A stretch of 64,000 nucleotides of DNA from Periconia sp. R9002. Its lineage: Eukaryota; Ascomycota; Dothideomycetes; Pleosporales; Periconiaceae. Below are positions 22,561 through 33,396 of the stretch, piece by piece (position 1 is the first letter of the stretch; each line of letters begins with the position of its first letter). The notes beneath the pieces are model-generated. The model made no database searches. It saw nothing but the letters and a program-made list of their open reading frames with translations, and had not been told where the DNA came from. The position numbers and the translations under genes were made by a program. The DNA lies in assembly GCA_023627715.1 (NCBI GenBank), contig JAMAHW010000114.1:1-64000 (forward strand), in the 5' to 3' direction.

Positions 22561-24373
22561 TTATTCTTCATTCGTCTCCGTCTCCCACGGTCTCCAGAAC
22601 TTCCACCCCTCACGCACATCTCTCAGCGCATCGACTTTCCGAGCACGCGCACTCGCCACGCCAACGAGACGCTCGATACCCTCCGTGCCCTCGGCACGAA
22701 GGAACTTCTCCTGGTCAATCTCCTCACCACCTTCTTCCTCGTTGACGTTGTGCAGGACAGCGGGCCACAGGACACCCACGCCATCGCCCGCCAACGTAGT
22801 TTCGAACTTGTCGAACCCTTCGTTGCCGAGTTTGACTTCAAGATTATCCAAGATTCTGTGCTTGAGCTTCGTCCCCGACGAGATGACGGACGCAGCGGCG
22901 ACGGGAGACTCGGAATCCGAGTCGGAAGCTTCGTCGGAGGATGAATGATCGTCGTGGACGCCGTTGCCGTTAGAGATGGACGTGGGTCGGGGCTTGATGA
23001 TAGTAATGGCGCAGCCACCGCCGCCGGCGCCCGTGAGTTTCGTCCAGCCGATGCCGGTGTGATCGATGAGTTCGCGGATACGTTCGAGCTTGGGGTGCGA
23101 TACGCCCAGAGAGACGAGCAGGCCGTGGTTAATCGTGACGAGATCTCCGAGATGTTTCAGAGCTTCCGGCGAGGAAGGATCGAAGTCTGGCGATGTGAGG
23201 AGTTTGTAGGCGGATTCGGTAACGAGGCCTATGGAGTCGAGGATATTCTCAGTGAGGGCGGGGTGGCCCGCTTTGAGCGTCGCGACTTTGGCGACCTCGA
23301 CGGCGGTGCTGCGCGCTTGACGCGTGTTGACCAGGAGGAGAGGAAGTTCGGGGAAGCTGTGGATTGGGACGATGCGTGAGGGCTTCCCGGGACCTTGTCT
23401 CTGGTAGAGAACTGCCTTTCCTCCTGCTGCCACCGTATTGTCGATACCCGACGGGTTTCCATGTATACACATCTCGCCGACAAATGCCCAGCGATTAATG
23501 CGTTCAATCTGAAGTTCGCATTCCTTCGGTGGCTGGTCTTGGTGGGGTCCGCTCAATGCGCGGATTTGGAGCAACAGCGCCGCACTGATGCACACGGAGA
23601 TACTGGCGCTGCTTCCGAGTCCCGCTCGCAGAGGAATGGTGGAGCGAAGAGTGTAGACACATGGAGGTGTTTTCCGGGATGCCAGTGAACAAAAAAGATA
23701 GAGAAAACAACAAGCGGTAGAGTAATGTATCTTCCGTATCGATTCGGGGGCTTGCGGGGAGACTTGTTGGATAGAGGGCTCGAGGGCGGCGAGAAGGTCG
23801 GGGTCTAGTTCTGTGACTAAGTCGTAATAGAACTTTTTCTTCCCCGGGGCGGAGAATGCGTCCCAAGGTAGTTTATCCAGCTCCCAGGTGTGTTCCAACT
23901 CTATGTCGGGGAAGCGCATGGTAACGGTGCGGTGGGATTTTGAAAGGAAGGAAACATGAAGGTAGGAGCGAAGGGATATCGCGGCGGCGATGGCAGGCTA
24001 CGAAAGGGGTATGTTAGCGGAAGGGAATAGTTCTACACATTCATGGCATTGGTACCTTGCCGTGCACTACAGCGTGCTCTCCATAGACTATGACTTTGCC
24101 CGGGGCCGAGACCATGAAGGGAGGCATCATTGGCGACGAGTGCTTTCGCAGCATGGGGGGCGCGGCCTTGGAAGTGCCGTTGGAGGGCATGGCTGAAAGC
24201 AATTGCTCAGGCATAGTCTCGACGGGCGAAAGTTTGAGGTTCTTCTGGGAAATCTGGGAAGGAGAGGCGGCAGCGGGCGGGTTTGTGGAGGTCGAGAGCG
24301 AGTTGGAGGTAGAGACGGGCCGCGTTTTTAGGATTCCCTTCAGTCCCTGCTGATGGTGGCCGTCTTCGCGCAT
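22561..24373 (-). CDS. ERG12: Mevalonate kinase
   Basis: Two exons, complement(24056..24373) and complement(22561..23997); 584 residues. It phosphorylates mevalonate with ATP in the sterol/isoprenoid pathway. GHMP kinase motifs are all present: MVSAPGKVIVYGEHAVVHGK at residues 87-106 across the intron, PLRAGLGSSAS at 228-238, HGNPSGIDN with the catalytic Asp at 292, and KLTGAGGGGC at 426-435. The first 86 residues are a Ser/Thr/Pro-rich extension usual in filamentous fungi but absent in yeast. After residue 440 there is an acidic Ser/Asp insert (SSSDEASDSDSES) within the C-terminal domain. The start at 24373 is the first ATG of the open frame. Confidence 0.92.
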
Positions 24374-25439
24374 ATCGGATTATGAGTGGTGTGGGGTAAC
24401 GATACTCCGCGTCCTTCTTGATCCAATCCCGGCAAGTGCTGATTTGCTGCTTTATCTTCGCGTTGCGACAATCTTGTGGTTGGCCTTTTCCCTTGTCAGG
24501 AGGTCGAGATTCAGAGGAAATGGTACAAAGAGGGAAGCATGGATAGATTACGAGTGGCCAGGGGGTAGCTACTAAGGTGACAATAACAAAAACTAGCGCC
24601 CACACGCCCTGTCAAGAGTTATTCATTCGTTCATTCATGACATGAAAATCACGAGAGCAGACTACATACTTATATGCAAACCGTTGCCTGCTTGCACCTC
24701 ACGAACAAGACAATGGCTCTATCGGCCTCGGAGAAAAGAAGAAGGTCTCCGTTTCCTGGCCTGGCTAGGATGGTCACCGCGACGCCTGGCTCCCCTGCAA
24801 TCAATTCCAGAAACCCCCGAACCAGTCCCCTGGGTTCCAATTACGTGTGCTGTGGCTGGGCATACACTAGGCAATTCAACATCCTTTTTCCACTTCACAG
24901 AAGCACAGAAAGATCATACAGAAGTATTTGATTGCCGATACCCCACTGCGCCCCGCGTCTTACGTACGTACATATATCTTGTAGGTATCTGATGTACTCA
25001 TGTGGTGTGCCTAAGCTAAGCTTATCCATCGCTTCGCTGCTCATATGCATATAAATGCCAGGTTGGGAAATTCCCGGAGCGCATTTCGCACTTCCGCCAT
25101 CTTTGGTCATCTCCATCAGTCCTCTGGTCCCGAAGTGCTATTACCTGGGTAACCATGAATCTCGGCTCTTGTCCACTGACTGACCTTCAGTGGTGAGAGG
25201 AAATCGGTATCATTTTGGCCCAAGTGGTTCAAAATCAATCTTCAAAGACTTGCGTCTCATGCGGTTTCGTCCACTCCTGCAGAAGAATAAAAAATTCGCC
25301 GGAGATAACGGTCAAGTAGAATACGCAAGTCCAGACAGGTTCCGCTCAATGTCTGGACAGCGAGGAGCTGGGTATCGTGTTGCAGAAAATAAAATAGGGC
25401 AGCGCATATGGCGAATCAAAGAAAAGTTTGATGAGAGCC
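24374..25439. other. Intergenic, ERG12 upstream region
   Basis: About 1.07 kb between ERG12 (start) and the RPA14-like gene (stop), both minus strand. It should contain the ERG12 promoter. The open frames found are short, and none shows a domain. No RNA gene seen. Confidence 0.5.
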
Positions 25440-26030
25440 TTATGTCGATTTCCCTTCTTTCGCCTGCTCCTTTTCCTTCCGAAGCTGCTTCGCCCTCTGC
25501 TTCTTCAGCTTCTTTCTTTCTTCCTTGTCCACTTTATTCCCGTCAGACTTTTGCTTCTTGGGCGCATTCTCTTCCTCTACCACCCCCACTTCGGGCGCCT
25601 CACCACCTTCTTGCACCACATTTGTCCGGTCTCCAACCTCTCCTACTTCGATATGGCCTTCTTCCCTCTCAAACTCGGACATGGTTTGCCAATCCTCCCC
25701 AGTTCCATTCGCCGTGTCTGCATCCTTCCTGCCCTTCTTTCGCGATCGACCCTCGTCATTCTGCTCCTCGGGTTCTGGTGTAGCTTCTGGTTCAAGATAT
25801 TCACCGCGGAGACCAGCAGCAACGCGTCGCAAATTGTGCATAACCACACCACCTGTTGGTCCACCATGCGAGCTGAAAGTGACGCCGGTGGGTGTGATAA
25901 GCGCATCGGGATGTAGGTGAGGATGTGATTCAGAGTTGAGGATGTATTTTTCCAGTATTAGAGTGGCCTCTTCCTGAGATATGGCCTTGGACGAAACGGC
26001 TACGTATGGAGGAAGGGTTTCGGCGTGCAT
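25440..26030 (-). CDS. RPA14-like RNA polymerase I subunit candidate
   Basis: Single exon, 196 residues. The first 85 residues are ordered: LPPYVAVSSKAISQEEATLILEKYI, then HLHPDALITPTGV and GGVVMHNLRRVAAGLRGEYLEP. This helix, loop, helix order resembles the A14 subunit of RNA polymerase I (yeast Rpa14, fission yeast Ker1), where the segment before the last helix also ends in a Leu-x-Arg-Ile/Val pattern. The rest is acidic and then strongly basic (KVDKEERKKLKKQRAKQLRKEKEQAKE), which fits a nucleolar protein. The assignment rests on a weak pattern match. It is head-to-head with the bL34m gene, starts only 229 bp apart. Confidence 0.55.
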   Translation of the reverse strand: MHAETLPPYVAVSSKAISQEEATLILEKYILNSESHPHLHPDALITPTGVTFSSHGGPTGGVVMHNLRRVAAGLRGEYLEPEATPEPEEQNDEGRSRKKGRKDADTANGTGEDWQTMSEFEREEGHIEVGEVGDRTNVVQEGGEAPEVGVVEEENAPKKQKSDGNKVDKEERKKLKKQRAKQLRKEKEQAKEGKST

Positions 26031-26259
26031 TTTGTGTTGTTGTATTCTTGTTTCGAGCGGGTCTTGGGCGCAATGCTGTACGTCGTGGGGGAAAAAGAGT
26101 GCAGGATGATTTTCAAGGTAGGAGGAACTTTTTGTGCACGGACCTTGACCGATTTTATCAATGCCCTACCGTTCCAGGGTAACGAAGTCGACCACCGCTC
26201 CAATACAATCGTCTCGAATCAAGCCAATTCCCTAGAGACTCCATCTCCTAGATGCTTCA
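26031..26259. promoter_or_regulatory. Short bidirectional promoter
   Basis: 229 bp between two divergent start codons (RPA14-like, minus; bL34m, plus). No specific element identified. Confidence 0.5.
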
Positions 26260-26769
26260 ATGACCATGAATACCTTTCGCTGTTTGCAAGTCGCCGCACG
26301 ACCTGCGTCGTTGCGCATGTCCCTTCTCCGGCCTACCACGAACCTCAGCACGACAGCACCAGCAACATCACAACGGTACCTTTCCCGATCTTCATGGCGC
26401 ACCATTCCATATCACACAGCCTTCTAATATGAGAGCAGGTCATCGGTCTCAGCGACGCGCTTCATGTCTCTTTTGGCTCGACGCCGTCCCGCCCTTCCAC
26501 CTTCGTCGTCCCCATTCACTCTACCCTCCCCTGGCTCCGCATCAACTGCCGTCATTCCCGCACCTGGCACGCTTGATCTCGCCTCCAAGATCTCCCTTCA
26601 CCCTGCTCTCGGCTCGACTCAAATCCGTTGCGGTCCTCGCGATACCTACAACCCCAGTCACATCGTAAGAAAGAGGAGGCACGGTTTTCTAAGCAGAATA
26701 CGCACGAAGAAGGGCAGGAAGCTGCTCATGAGGAGATTGAAAAAGGGCAGATGGAATCTCAGTCACTAG
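26260..26769 (+). CDS. Mitochondrial ribosomal protein bL34m
   Basis: Two exons, 26260..26375 and 26439..26769, with a 63-bp intron (donor GTACCT, branch CTAAT, acceptor GCAG); 148 residues. The C-terminal 45 residues are a clear bL34: [20 protein letters not shown], then [19 protein letters not shown] and GRWNLSH. The N-terminus ([20 protein letters not shown]) is Arg/Ser-rich and free of acidic residues, as expected for a mitochondrial presequence, followed by a Pro/Ser linker. A second ATG two codons downstream (26266) could be the real start. bL34m sits in the large subunit of the mitoribosome. Confidence 0.9.
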
Positions 26770-27516
26770 ACAAGTGCAGCGCGAAATAGAATTGGCTTGT
26801 TGAAAAGAAAGGGGAGTCGGTCATTGGCAGTAGCTCCAAAATCTTCCTGTCGGTCTCAAGGCTTGGAGGATGAAGATATCACAGGTCATGCTTTGAAGGA
26901 TTCATGGCCAGAACTAGGAGTTTTGGGATGCTCATGCCGTAAATGGCATGAGGAACATAGCTCGATTTGTATTGTATTGTAAAAACAGCATTTCCATAGC
27001 AATTCCATGCGGTTTAAGACATCATTCAGCCCTCCCTCCGCTCAGCCCATCGCTAATCGAATACAAACAGATAGAATCATACCTTCTAACACAGCACTCC
27101 AAACGAGCAGTCCGCTGATTTCCACCTATGTTCACATCTTTCCCGTATCTACGCAATCCATGGGCTCCCAGTCTATCAAGTGCTTCGATTCATAGCCTTC
27201 TTTCGCAACGCTTCCCATACCCCCACCTGGCGTACCATTACGGTCGAACATAATCTGGATCCTTGATTGGCAGGCCAATTGCTAGGTTTAGAACCAGCTT
27301 CAATCGGACGTCTGGCAAATCCGCATCAGAGTGGCCATGGATGGTTTTGAATTGGTGCTGGATATCTCGATAGAATAGTTAAGATGTTCCACGAGATTGC
27401 TGACATGGTATCGGATCTCTATCCCGCCCATTGCCCCTGGATTTCGGTTGTCAGTTCCACGAATTCCGACATACAACGAGCCTCGTTGCTGATATATATA
27501 TGTGCCGGCCTCAACT
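26770..27516. other. Intergenic, convergent 3' ends
   Basis: Between bL34m and the Impact-domain gene. Open frames are short with no recognisable domain. No gene seen. Confidence 0.5.
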
Positions 27517-28344
27517 TCATCTGTCCTTTTCCGGCGTTTGACGTGCATCCCCTGCTGACTGCGGTTTCTTCCCATCGTCCTGCACGGAATCTTGGGTAGC
27601 ATCATTTTCTAGTGCTTCAATCATCTTCAGCTGCTCCTCCACGCTGTCAATCTGTTTCAAGATGAAAGCTATCGTTGCATCTCTGGCTTTATCTATTCTT
27701 CCCAGTGCCTCCGCCGACAACGTCGAATAGTCAGGGGGCGGTTTCTGAGGCGTCGGAGGAGCAGGCTCAGTGTTGTTCAACTTCGCCTTCTTGTCTGCGA
27801 GTAGCTTTCGCAAGACGAAAATATTCAAATCCCTTTCTCTTAGATTATCTTCGAGCTCCTTGCGTGACTGTTCTTCTTCCACCTTCAGCCTCTTCGAAAC
27901 CAGCTCGTTTTGTTGTTTTTCAATTGCTGCTTTCCAGCTCCAGATGGCCTGCTTGGCTGCGTTTTCAATATGCGTGAAGCGAATGGGGCCAATATTCTGG
28001 CCGCCATACCAACGAGCAACTACAATTTCGCCCTCGACTTGGCTATCATTAAGCACGTGCTCTAATCTACTCCCGGCATATTTCTCGCCATCATCGTCAT
28101 GGCCCACATCGTATAAAATCTTGGTTTTGGGCATTAGCGATCTTTGTCGGGATCTCCTTCTCCATGCTGCAATCCGATGTGTAGCTGAAGCAAATTCCGG
28201 CAAGGTTTGGAGCGTTTTCGCCGGTATATCCGGTGAAAAAGCTGCTTCGAAAGATGAAGTACCTTCGATTATCCTCGATGATCGGAAGTAGTTTGGAAGC
28301 GGCTCAGGTTTAGGGGAAGGGGGACGTTCGCGCTTTAAAGACAT
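27517..28344 (-). CDS. Impact (UPF0029/YigZ-like) domain protein with coiled coil
   Basis: Single exon, 275 residues, start chosen at the ATG beginning MSLKRERPPSPKPEPL because the 33 codons upstream look like leader. The Impact N-terminal domain is visible at about residues 45-145: SSFEAAFSP, then HDDDGEKYAGSRLEHVLN and IVVARWYGGQNIGPIRFTHI. These are the conserved DGE-xxAG and V-x-RWYGG-x-x-GP-x-RF motifs. After it comes a helical coiled-coil segment (EKQQNELVSKRLKVEEEQS to LRKLLADKKAKL) and a second helix (KQIDSVEEQLKMIEALE). There is no RWD domain, so it is not a standard Yih1/IMPACT regulator of Gcn2. Function unknown. Confidence 0.85.
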   Translation of the reverse strand: MSLKRERPPSPKPEPLPNYFRSSRIIEGTSSFEAAFSPDIPAKTLQTLPEFASATHRIAAWRRRSRQRSLMPKTKILYDVGHDDDGEKYAGSRLEHVLNDSQVEGEIVVARWYGGQNIGPIRFTHIENAAKQAIWSWKAAIEKQQNELVSKRLKVEEEQSRKELEDNLRERDLNIFVLRKLLADKKAKLNNTEPAPPTPQKPPPDYSTLSAEALGRIDKARDATIAFILKQIDSVEEQLKMIEALENDATQDSVQDDGKKPQSAGDARQTPEKDR

Positions 28345-29358
28345 GTTTGATCGTGGTGGGTGGTCAGTGAGGAAGTTGGGAGGCTGGGGGGGAGTTGAGT
28401 GTTGGGTATGCAGGTGTAAGCGAAGCCTGCTCCCCAGACGCAAGATTTGCCGAATCAGACATCATGCATACATACACCCTCCTCAGTGCTTCAACCAAAG
28501 AAAACTTAAGCTGAAGTCTGAACCTTATTTTCATGTTCTGGGATTCACAAAAAAAATTAGATGAATAGTTATGTTCATCTTGCACCAAATCCGCATGAAT
28601 CCCTTTGTGCTTCCTGATTGCGCAGATGACTTCCAACTCAAATCCAAATATTCTTGTACCCACTTCAATATCAATTTTATTTAAATGTTCAATATCGCAT
28701 GTTATGCGTACTTGAAAACTTGAAGCGGATTCCAGAGTTGGAGACTGCTCCTTTTACATCCTCACTAACCCTCATACAAGCAAATGTGTTTGATTGACTA
28801 TTGCATTTTTGCGTAAGAACTATGGAGAATGGGGAGATCCTTAAAGACCGTATACTAGAAAGCGATAATTCTTTTACTTTCTCTCTTCCAGTGCAAAGCG
28901 CTGGACATTCATGATAGCCTTGGAGCCTCTCCACTCATTTAGTACACACCATGTGCTTGTACACACCCACTCCCTCCTGAGCTTCACCTAATCTTTCGCT
29001 ACATGGCACAAGTTCAGGCAGACAAGCCCTGTCCTGGACTCACTTTTGACCAATGGCGCTTCGTTTTGCCCATTGAGACTCACTTCGTTTGATTCAACCG
29101 ATAGCGACAAACGCAGCCGCATACTACGCGCACCAGATAAGATCCGGCACGTCTTTCCCCCACACCGACCAGTTACCACAAATCCCCCGCCCTACAAGAG
29201 CACTCATACCGAAGGGTCGATAGAGTAAGTACCCTCTTCTCCTACTCCGATTCCCAGCCCTGCCACAGAGCCAGTTGTATAGGACATAGCCACTCATTGA
29301 TATCACTTCGCAATAGAAGACCGCCAGCTTCTGCAGCAGCCTGGGTCGAGCAGCAAGT
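28345..29358. promoter_or_regulatory. Divergent upstream region
   Basis: 1.0 kb between the starts of the Impact-domain gene (minus) and the orphan gene (plus). A short plus-strand frame at 29046-29228 has no recognisable features and is probably leader. Nothing else seen. Confidence 0.5.
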
Positions 29359-30383
29359 ATGGGTCGCTTCGAGACGCTCAACCCGGACACTCAGGATTCA
29401 GTCTTGGCTATCCTCCCAGCAATAGCAAAAGCTTTCAAAGTCCAGGATGTAAAAGATGTCATCCCTGAAGACATTCGGATGCGCGCGTGGGACTGCGAGC
29501 GCCGCGACCATATCAAGAATGAGACTGAGGACGATCCGCGCAACTGGGGTGTCCAGTTTCTCAAGGACCTCCAGGCCATCGCGCGTCTTCTAAATAACGA
29601 TCTTGCTCAGTTTCAGGAAGACTTGCGGGCCAAGGTTGAAAAGCACGCGGAAACACATCCATGGTGCCGGCTCGCGGATATCAAGGAGCTCAAAGCAAAG
29701 TACCAGAACCCAGGCGTTCCCAGTGAGGATGATCGCTCACCCGAGGAATATGTGACGGACGGATCTTCCTCCACCGATTCGTACTTTGAAGAACTGGTTG
29801 AGCAGGAGCCTCCTAAAGGTTCACGTCGCCGTCGAAATCACGAAGCGTACGAAGTTCGACGCCAGGATGAAGTCCGACCCAAGCCTAATCAAAAGAAGCG
29901 CAAGCGTAAGATCTGTTCGTAGTAGTCTGGTAGCTCAGAGTTAATATCATCACAGGTCAGACATCATCTCGTCTTCGCCGCGATAGCGAAGGGTGGGAAC
30001 GACCCGAGAAGAGCAGCCGTGATCGAGCATATCGCTCCGTTGAAGAACGTGCTTCAAGCCGTAGCAAGTTCTCCGCTAGGCCCTCCGCTAGGCCCTCAAG
30101 TCAACGTGCTGGATCGATCTTCGAAAAGTAATCCTTCCACTTTTCTACGCCCATGTTCTCATATAAACACATAGCTGACATCCACAGCCCCAACCCCAGC
30201 TACTATCAACCAGACGTCCCGCTCGAATCGCAAAAACTTCAGGCCGAGCTCGAGCTTGCTGAAGCTGAAATCAACTACGCGCGTCTCAAAGTCAAGTTCT
30301 TCCAGGCCAAAAAGCAGGAGGAGGACATGACTCTTGATCAGGGTCCAGAAAAATTTGACACTCACGAATCATACCTGGGCTAA
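29359..30383 (+). CDS. Orphan protein with charged C-terminal helix
   Basis: Three exons: 29359..29905, 29956..30127, 30188..30383; 304 residues. Introns are 50 and 60 bp with GTAAGA/CACAG and GTAATC/CACAG ends, and the frame closes through both. Residues 1-115 are ordered and helical, with a W-containing core (RMRAWDCERRDHIKNE, NWGVQFLKDLQAIARLLNN). The middle is Arg/Ser/Glu-rich and disordered, with a tandem SARPSARP created by a 12-bp duplication near 30074-30097. The end is a long charged helix (LQAELELAEAEINYARLKVK) likely to coil. I do not recognise it. It is the last conserved-looking gene before the AT-rich island. Confidence 0.7.
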
Positions 30384-31327
30384 ATTGCGAGTCGGATGTC
30401 CGACTGCTGAGATAAAGACTTGCGGGTACTGTGCCCCTTGTGGGGTGAATGGATAGCGACACGAGACGCATGGATCAAGCAAACCTTTCTTTGGCCGGAT
30501 ATGATTTATTACAGTTTCACTGGGTCTAATGAAGTGAGGGCTCTGGTCCATGATTTTGCATATATTTGAAAGCACGGGACGATACCATCTTAGCGCATCA
30601 GGGCATGATTTCTGGCACATAGATGGTAGACGTTTTCGTGTCAAATGGTCGGTGGGGATCACACGGGGCAATCTTGATAGCTCATAATTTCTCTGCTGAA
30701 TGCAATACATTTGACAAATAAACTATCCTGTTCCTGCTCGAGATGTTGTTTGTTATCGCGAGGATCTTGTGTAAAGCTCTTCGGTCTCAGCACAGGCAAG
30801 TGTGCTGTTCCTATACAACATTCTTTCCAGAGTCTTGAAGAAGACATAACGTCTAGATTTGTAATTTTTTAGGAGATGGTTGAACGTACAATCACAATCT
30901 CTTGTTTCGACACGCAGATATCAAGGTCTCATGTGAGAGTGATTTCATAGGAGAGGAAACAATTTGACAAGCATTCATAACGACCGTGGTTATTCTCTAA
31001 AAATGTAGCAAAAGCATAGATAAATCTTTGGGTAGCAAAATTTGGCCTCAAATATATATTGCAAACTGTTGCAGCTAATAGATTCATTCTGATGGAAAAT
31101 GATAAACTTGAATATCGAAGATAGTGAGCACAATTTCCAGTGTGTTCATGAGAATTACAATTTATTTACACATTAAAGGCCGTGGATAATTATACGTTGA
31201 AGAAGAGTCAGTTGATCGCTAATAATCATACTATACCACCCGGGAAGATATATCTGAAGCAGATCAAAAACGGTGAACAACAAGAAAAGGAAGTATCCGA
31301 AGAAAGCATTCTTATCATTCAACAAAG
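30384..31327. other. Intergenic, convergent, AT-rich
   Basis: 944 bp between the orphan gene and the ArgRS-like gene stops. AT content rises clearly from about 30840. No gene or repeat recognised. Confidence 0.5.
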
Positions 31328-33396
31328 CTAATCAGCAACAGGCGTATCAGCACGCCGTTCTGATTTCGCCAAGGGGGCAAGACCAAGTTGCCTCATACCG
31401 TTCTCCAGTACAGCACGTGTTGCTTCGTAAAGAGCAATTTTGCCAGGAGTGATTGCTCTTCCTTTTTCTTCCTCGTTTTCTTCATTCGCTTCCTCTGGCT
31501 CTATTTCTTCGTCTCCTTCATTTTCATCCAAACAATCTCTCAGTTGCTCGACCACACCCGACAGATACGTAACAATGGCCGCCGGTTCAAGGGATTGATA
31601 CGTAGTGCGAACAACCTCTGAAAACTGCACGAGGGTGCGGAGCAGATTCGTAGTTTCCTCCTCAGCAAGTCCGTCAAATTCTTCATCCGAAAGTGTCGCA
31701 CTGACATTGTGGCCATCCAGAATGTCGATGAGCTTTGCGTACCAATATTGTAGATTGGGACCTGTACCGGACTTGAATGCTGTCGCTGCAACGGGATTGA
31801 CACTGTGTGCAGTTGCTGCGCGGGTAGAGAGCTCTGAAGCAACGAGGGCTGAAATTCCCAGTGTTTTCGTAGCGTCCGAGTGATCTTTGAAAAAATCCAT
31901 CTTCTCTTCGTCAGCGGTCAGTGTAGATCGCATAGCCTCTTCCCACTGCGAGATGATTGCTTCCGGTTTGTAGATGTCTCCAAGAGTGTCAGAAAGTCGG
32001 GAAGTTTCGGTGAATTTGAGATGCGAAATCTTTTCGGCCAGCTCATCCATGTTTAGAGCCTTCAGAATGTGATGCAGGTGCGTGAAATGGACGCTGTTGT
32101 CGCTCCCAGCCACAATGATCATTTTGTCGAAATTATACTGTCTTGACCTTTCTAATACTGCCGCGAGGTCACGCAGTAAATACGTCGTCGCTCCAGTGCG
32201 GTCTCGAATGATAGCAGTGCCGGCTTTCAAACCAAAATCCTGCATGTGCACAACCCATGCACCGGCACTTTCCTTACAAATTTCCTTTTCCTTCAACAAT
32301 TGCTCCATTTCAGCTATGGTTTCTGGCTTCACCTGGGACTCGCCAGTATACTCGTCGAACTTGACCCCTAGCTGCGAGTAAAAAGTCGTGTAGTTCTCGA
32401 TGTTGGCATTCCTGATGCGCTTCCAGAATTCCACTGCTTCCTCGTCGCCATCTTCAAGCTTCTTGGATGCTGCATTGCGCTCAGCGTAGATACCATGGTT
32501 TTCGATATCAGCCTGGGCCTCGCCTTCATCTTGTCCATTCTTGGCGGCTTCGTCACGAGCGTGTCTGCTGGCCACTACTTCAGGTTGGAAAAGTTCATCG
32601 ATCTGGTGGTACACGTGGAGAAGATTCCGAACAGGGTCATCGTTGTATTCTTCCTCGCGACCAAACTTATCCCAGCCCACTTTGAGCAGAGCAATGGGTT
32701 TGCCCCAATCCCCGAGGTAGTTGATTCTGGTAACGTCCCATCCCATGTGTTCATGTATGTTACTAATAAATGCACCAAGGATTGTGCTTCGAAGGTGCTT
32801 TGCTTGGAGTTCATTCGCGATGTTTGGGGAAGAAAACTCCACGACGAGTTTCTTGCGTCCTTCTTCTGAATTTTCTGGGTTAACCATTCCCAGTGTCGGA
32901 TTGCTACCGAAAGTCGATTTTCGGTCTAGGATGTAAGGCAGAAACAACCTAGGCAGCATCTCGGGGCTCAAAAAAATCCTGAGATGAACCCCATCGACAA
33001 TGGGATGAGGAAAGAGTGGATGATCCCTCGGAAACTTGACTGTAGATTAGCCTGATTCCCAGCCGACAACAAGCCGACAAAAAAATTGGAATGTTTATCA
33101 GTTTCACCAACCTTCTTCATCAGCTCCGGTGCAAACTCATTAGGCTTGACTCCAGGACGCAGCTTAGGCAGCGTCACGGTCAAGTCGCCATTGAATATGT
33201 CGTTGGGCCATTGGATCGAACGATATGTATCGTCTGGTTCACATTCCAATATACCAGCGAGAAGCTGGGCGAGAAGTGTGCGGCATAAATCGAGTGGATT
33301 ATTCAAGACGTTCGATTCACGGAGGTTGGGCTTCGGTACTTCCAAAGATAGCCTAAGCAGTGTATCTTCAAGACCTGCAACATTGTCTGTCGCCAT
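31328..33396 (-). CDS. Arginyl-tRNA synthetase paralogue with altered catalytic motifs
   Basis: Two exons, complement(33108..33396) and complement(31328..33039); donor GTGAAA, acceptor TACAG; 666 residues, full ArgRS length. Residues 1-100 resemble the ArgRS N-terminal tRNA-binding domain; the Rossmann core follows (VVEFSSPNIA, INYLGDWGKP, YTGESQV, TTYLLRDLAA); the C-terminal DALR anticodon domain ends ALYEATRAVLENGMRQLGLAPL, with an acidic insert just before it. The HIGH-type motif, HAGH in ordinary eukaryotic ArgRS, reads QAKH here (residues 175-178; 32795-32806). Where ordinary enzymes have GMSTRKG, this one reads SRLSDTLGD (around 31985-32015). The frame is intact with no stops, so it appears maintained. 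It probably does not charge tRNA normally; a second, canonical ArgRS should exist elsewhere. Role unknown. Confidence 0.85.

Noticed and set aside
26025..26432. 135-residue plus-strand open frame
   Set aside because: It runs through the bL34m leader, exon 1 and intron in the wrong frame; the bL34m model explains the region.
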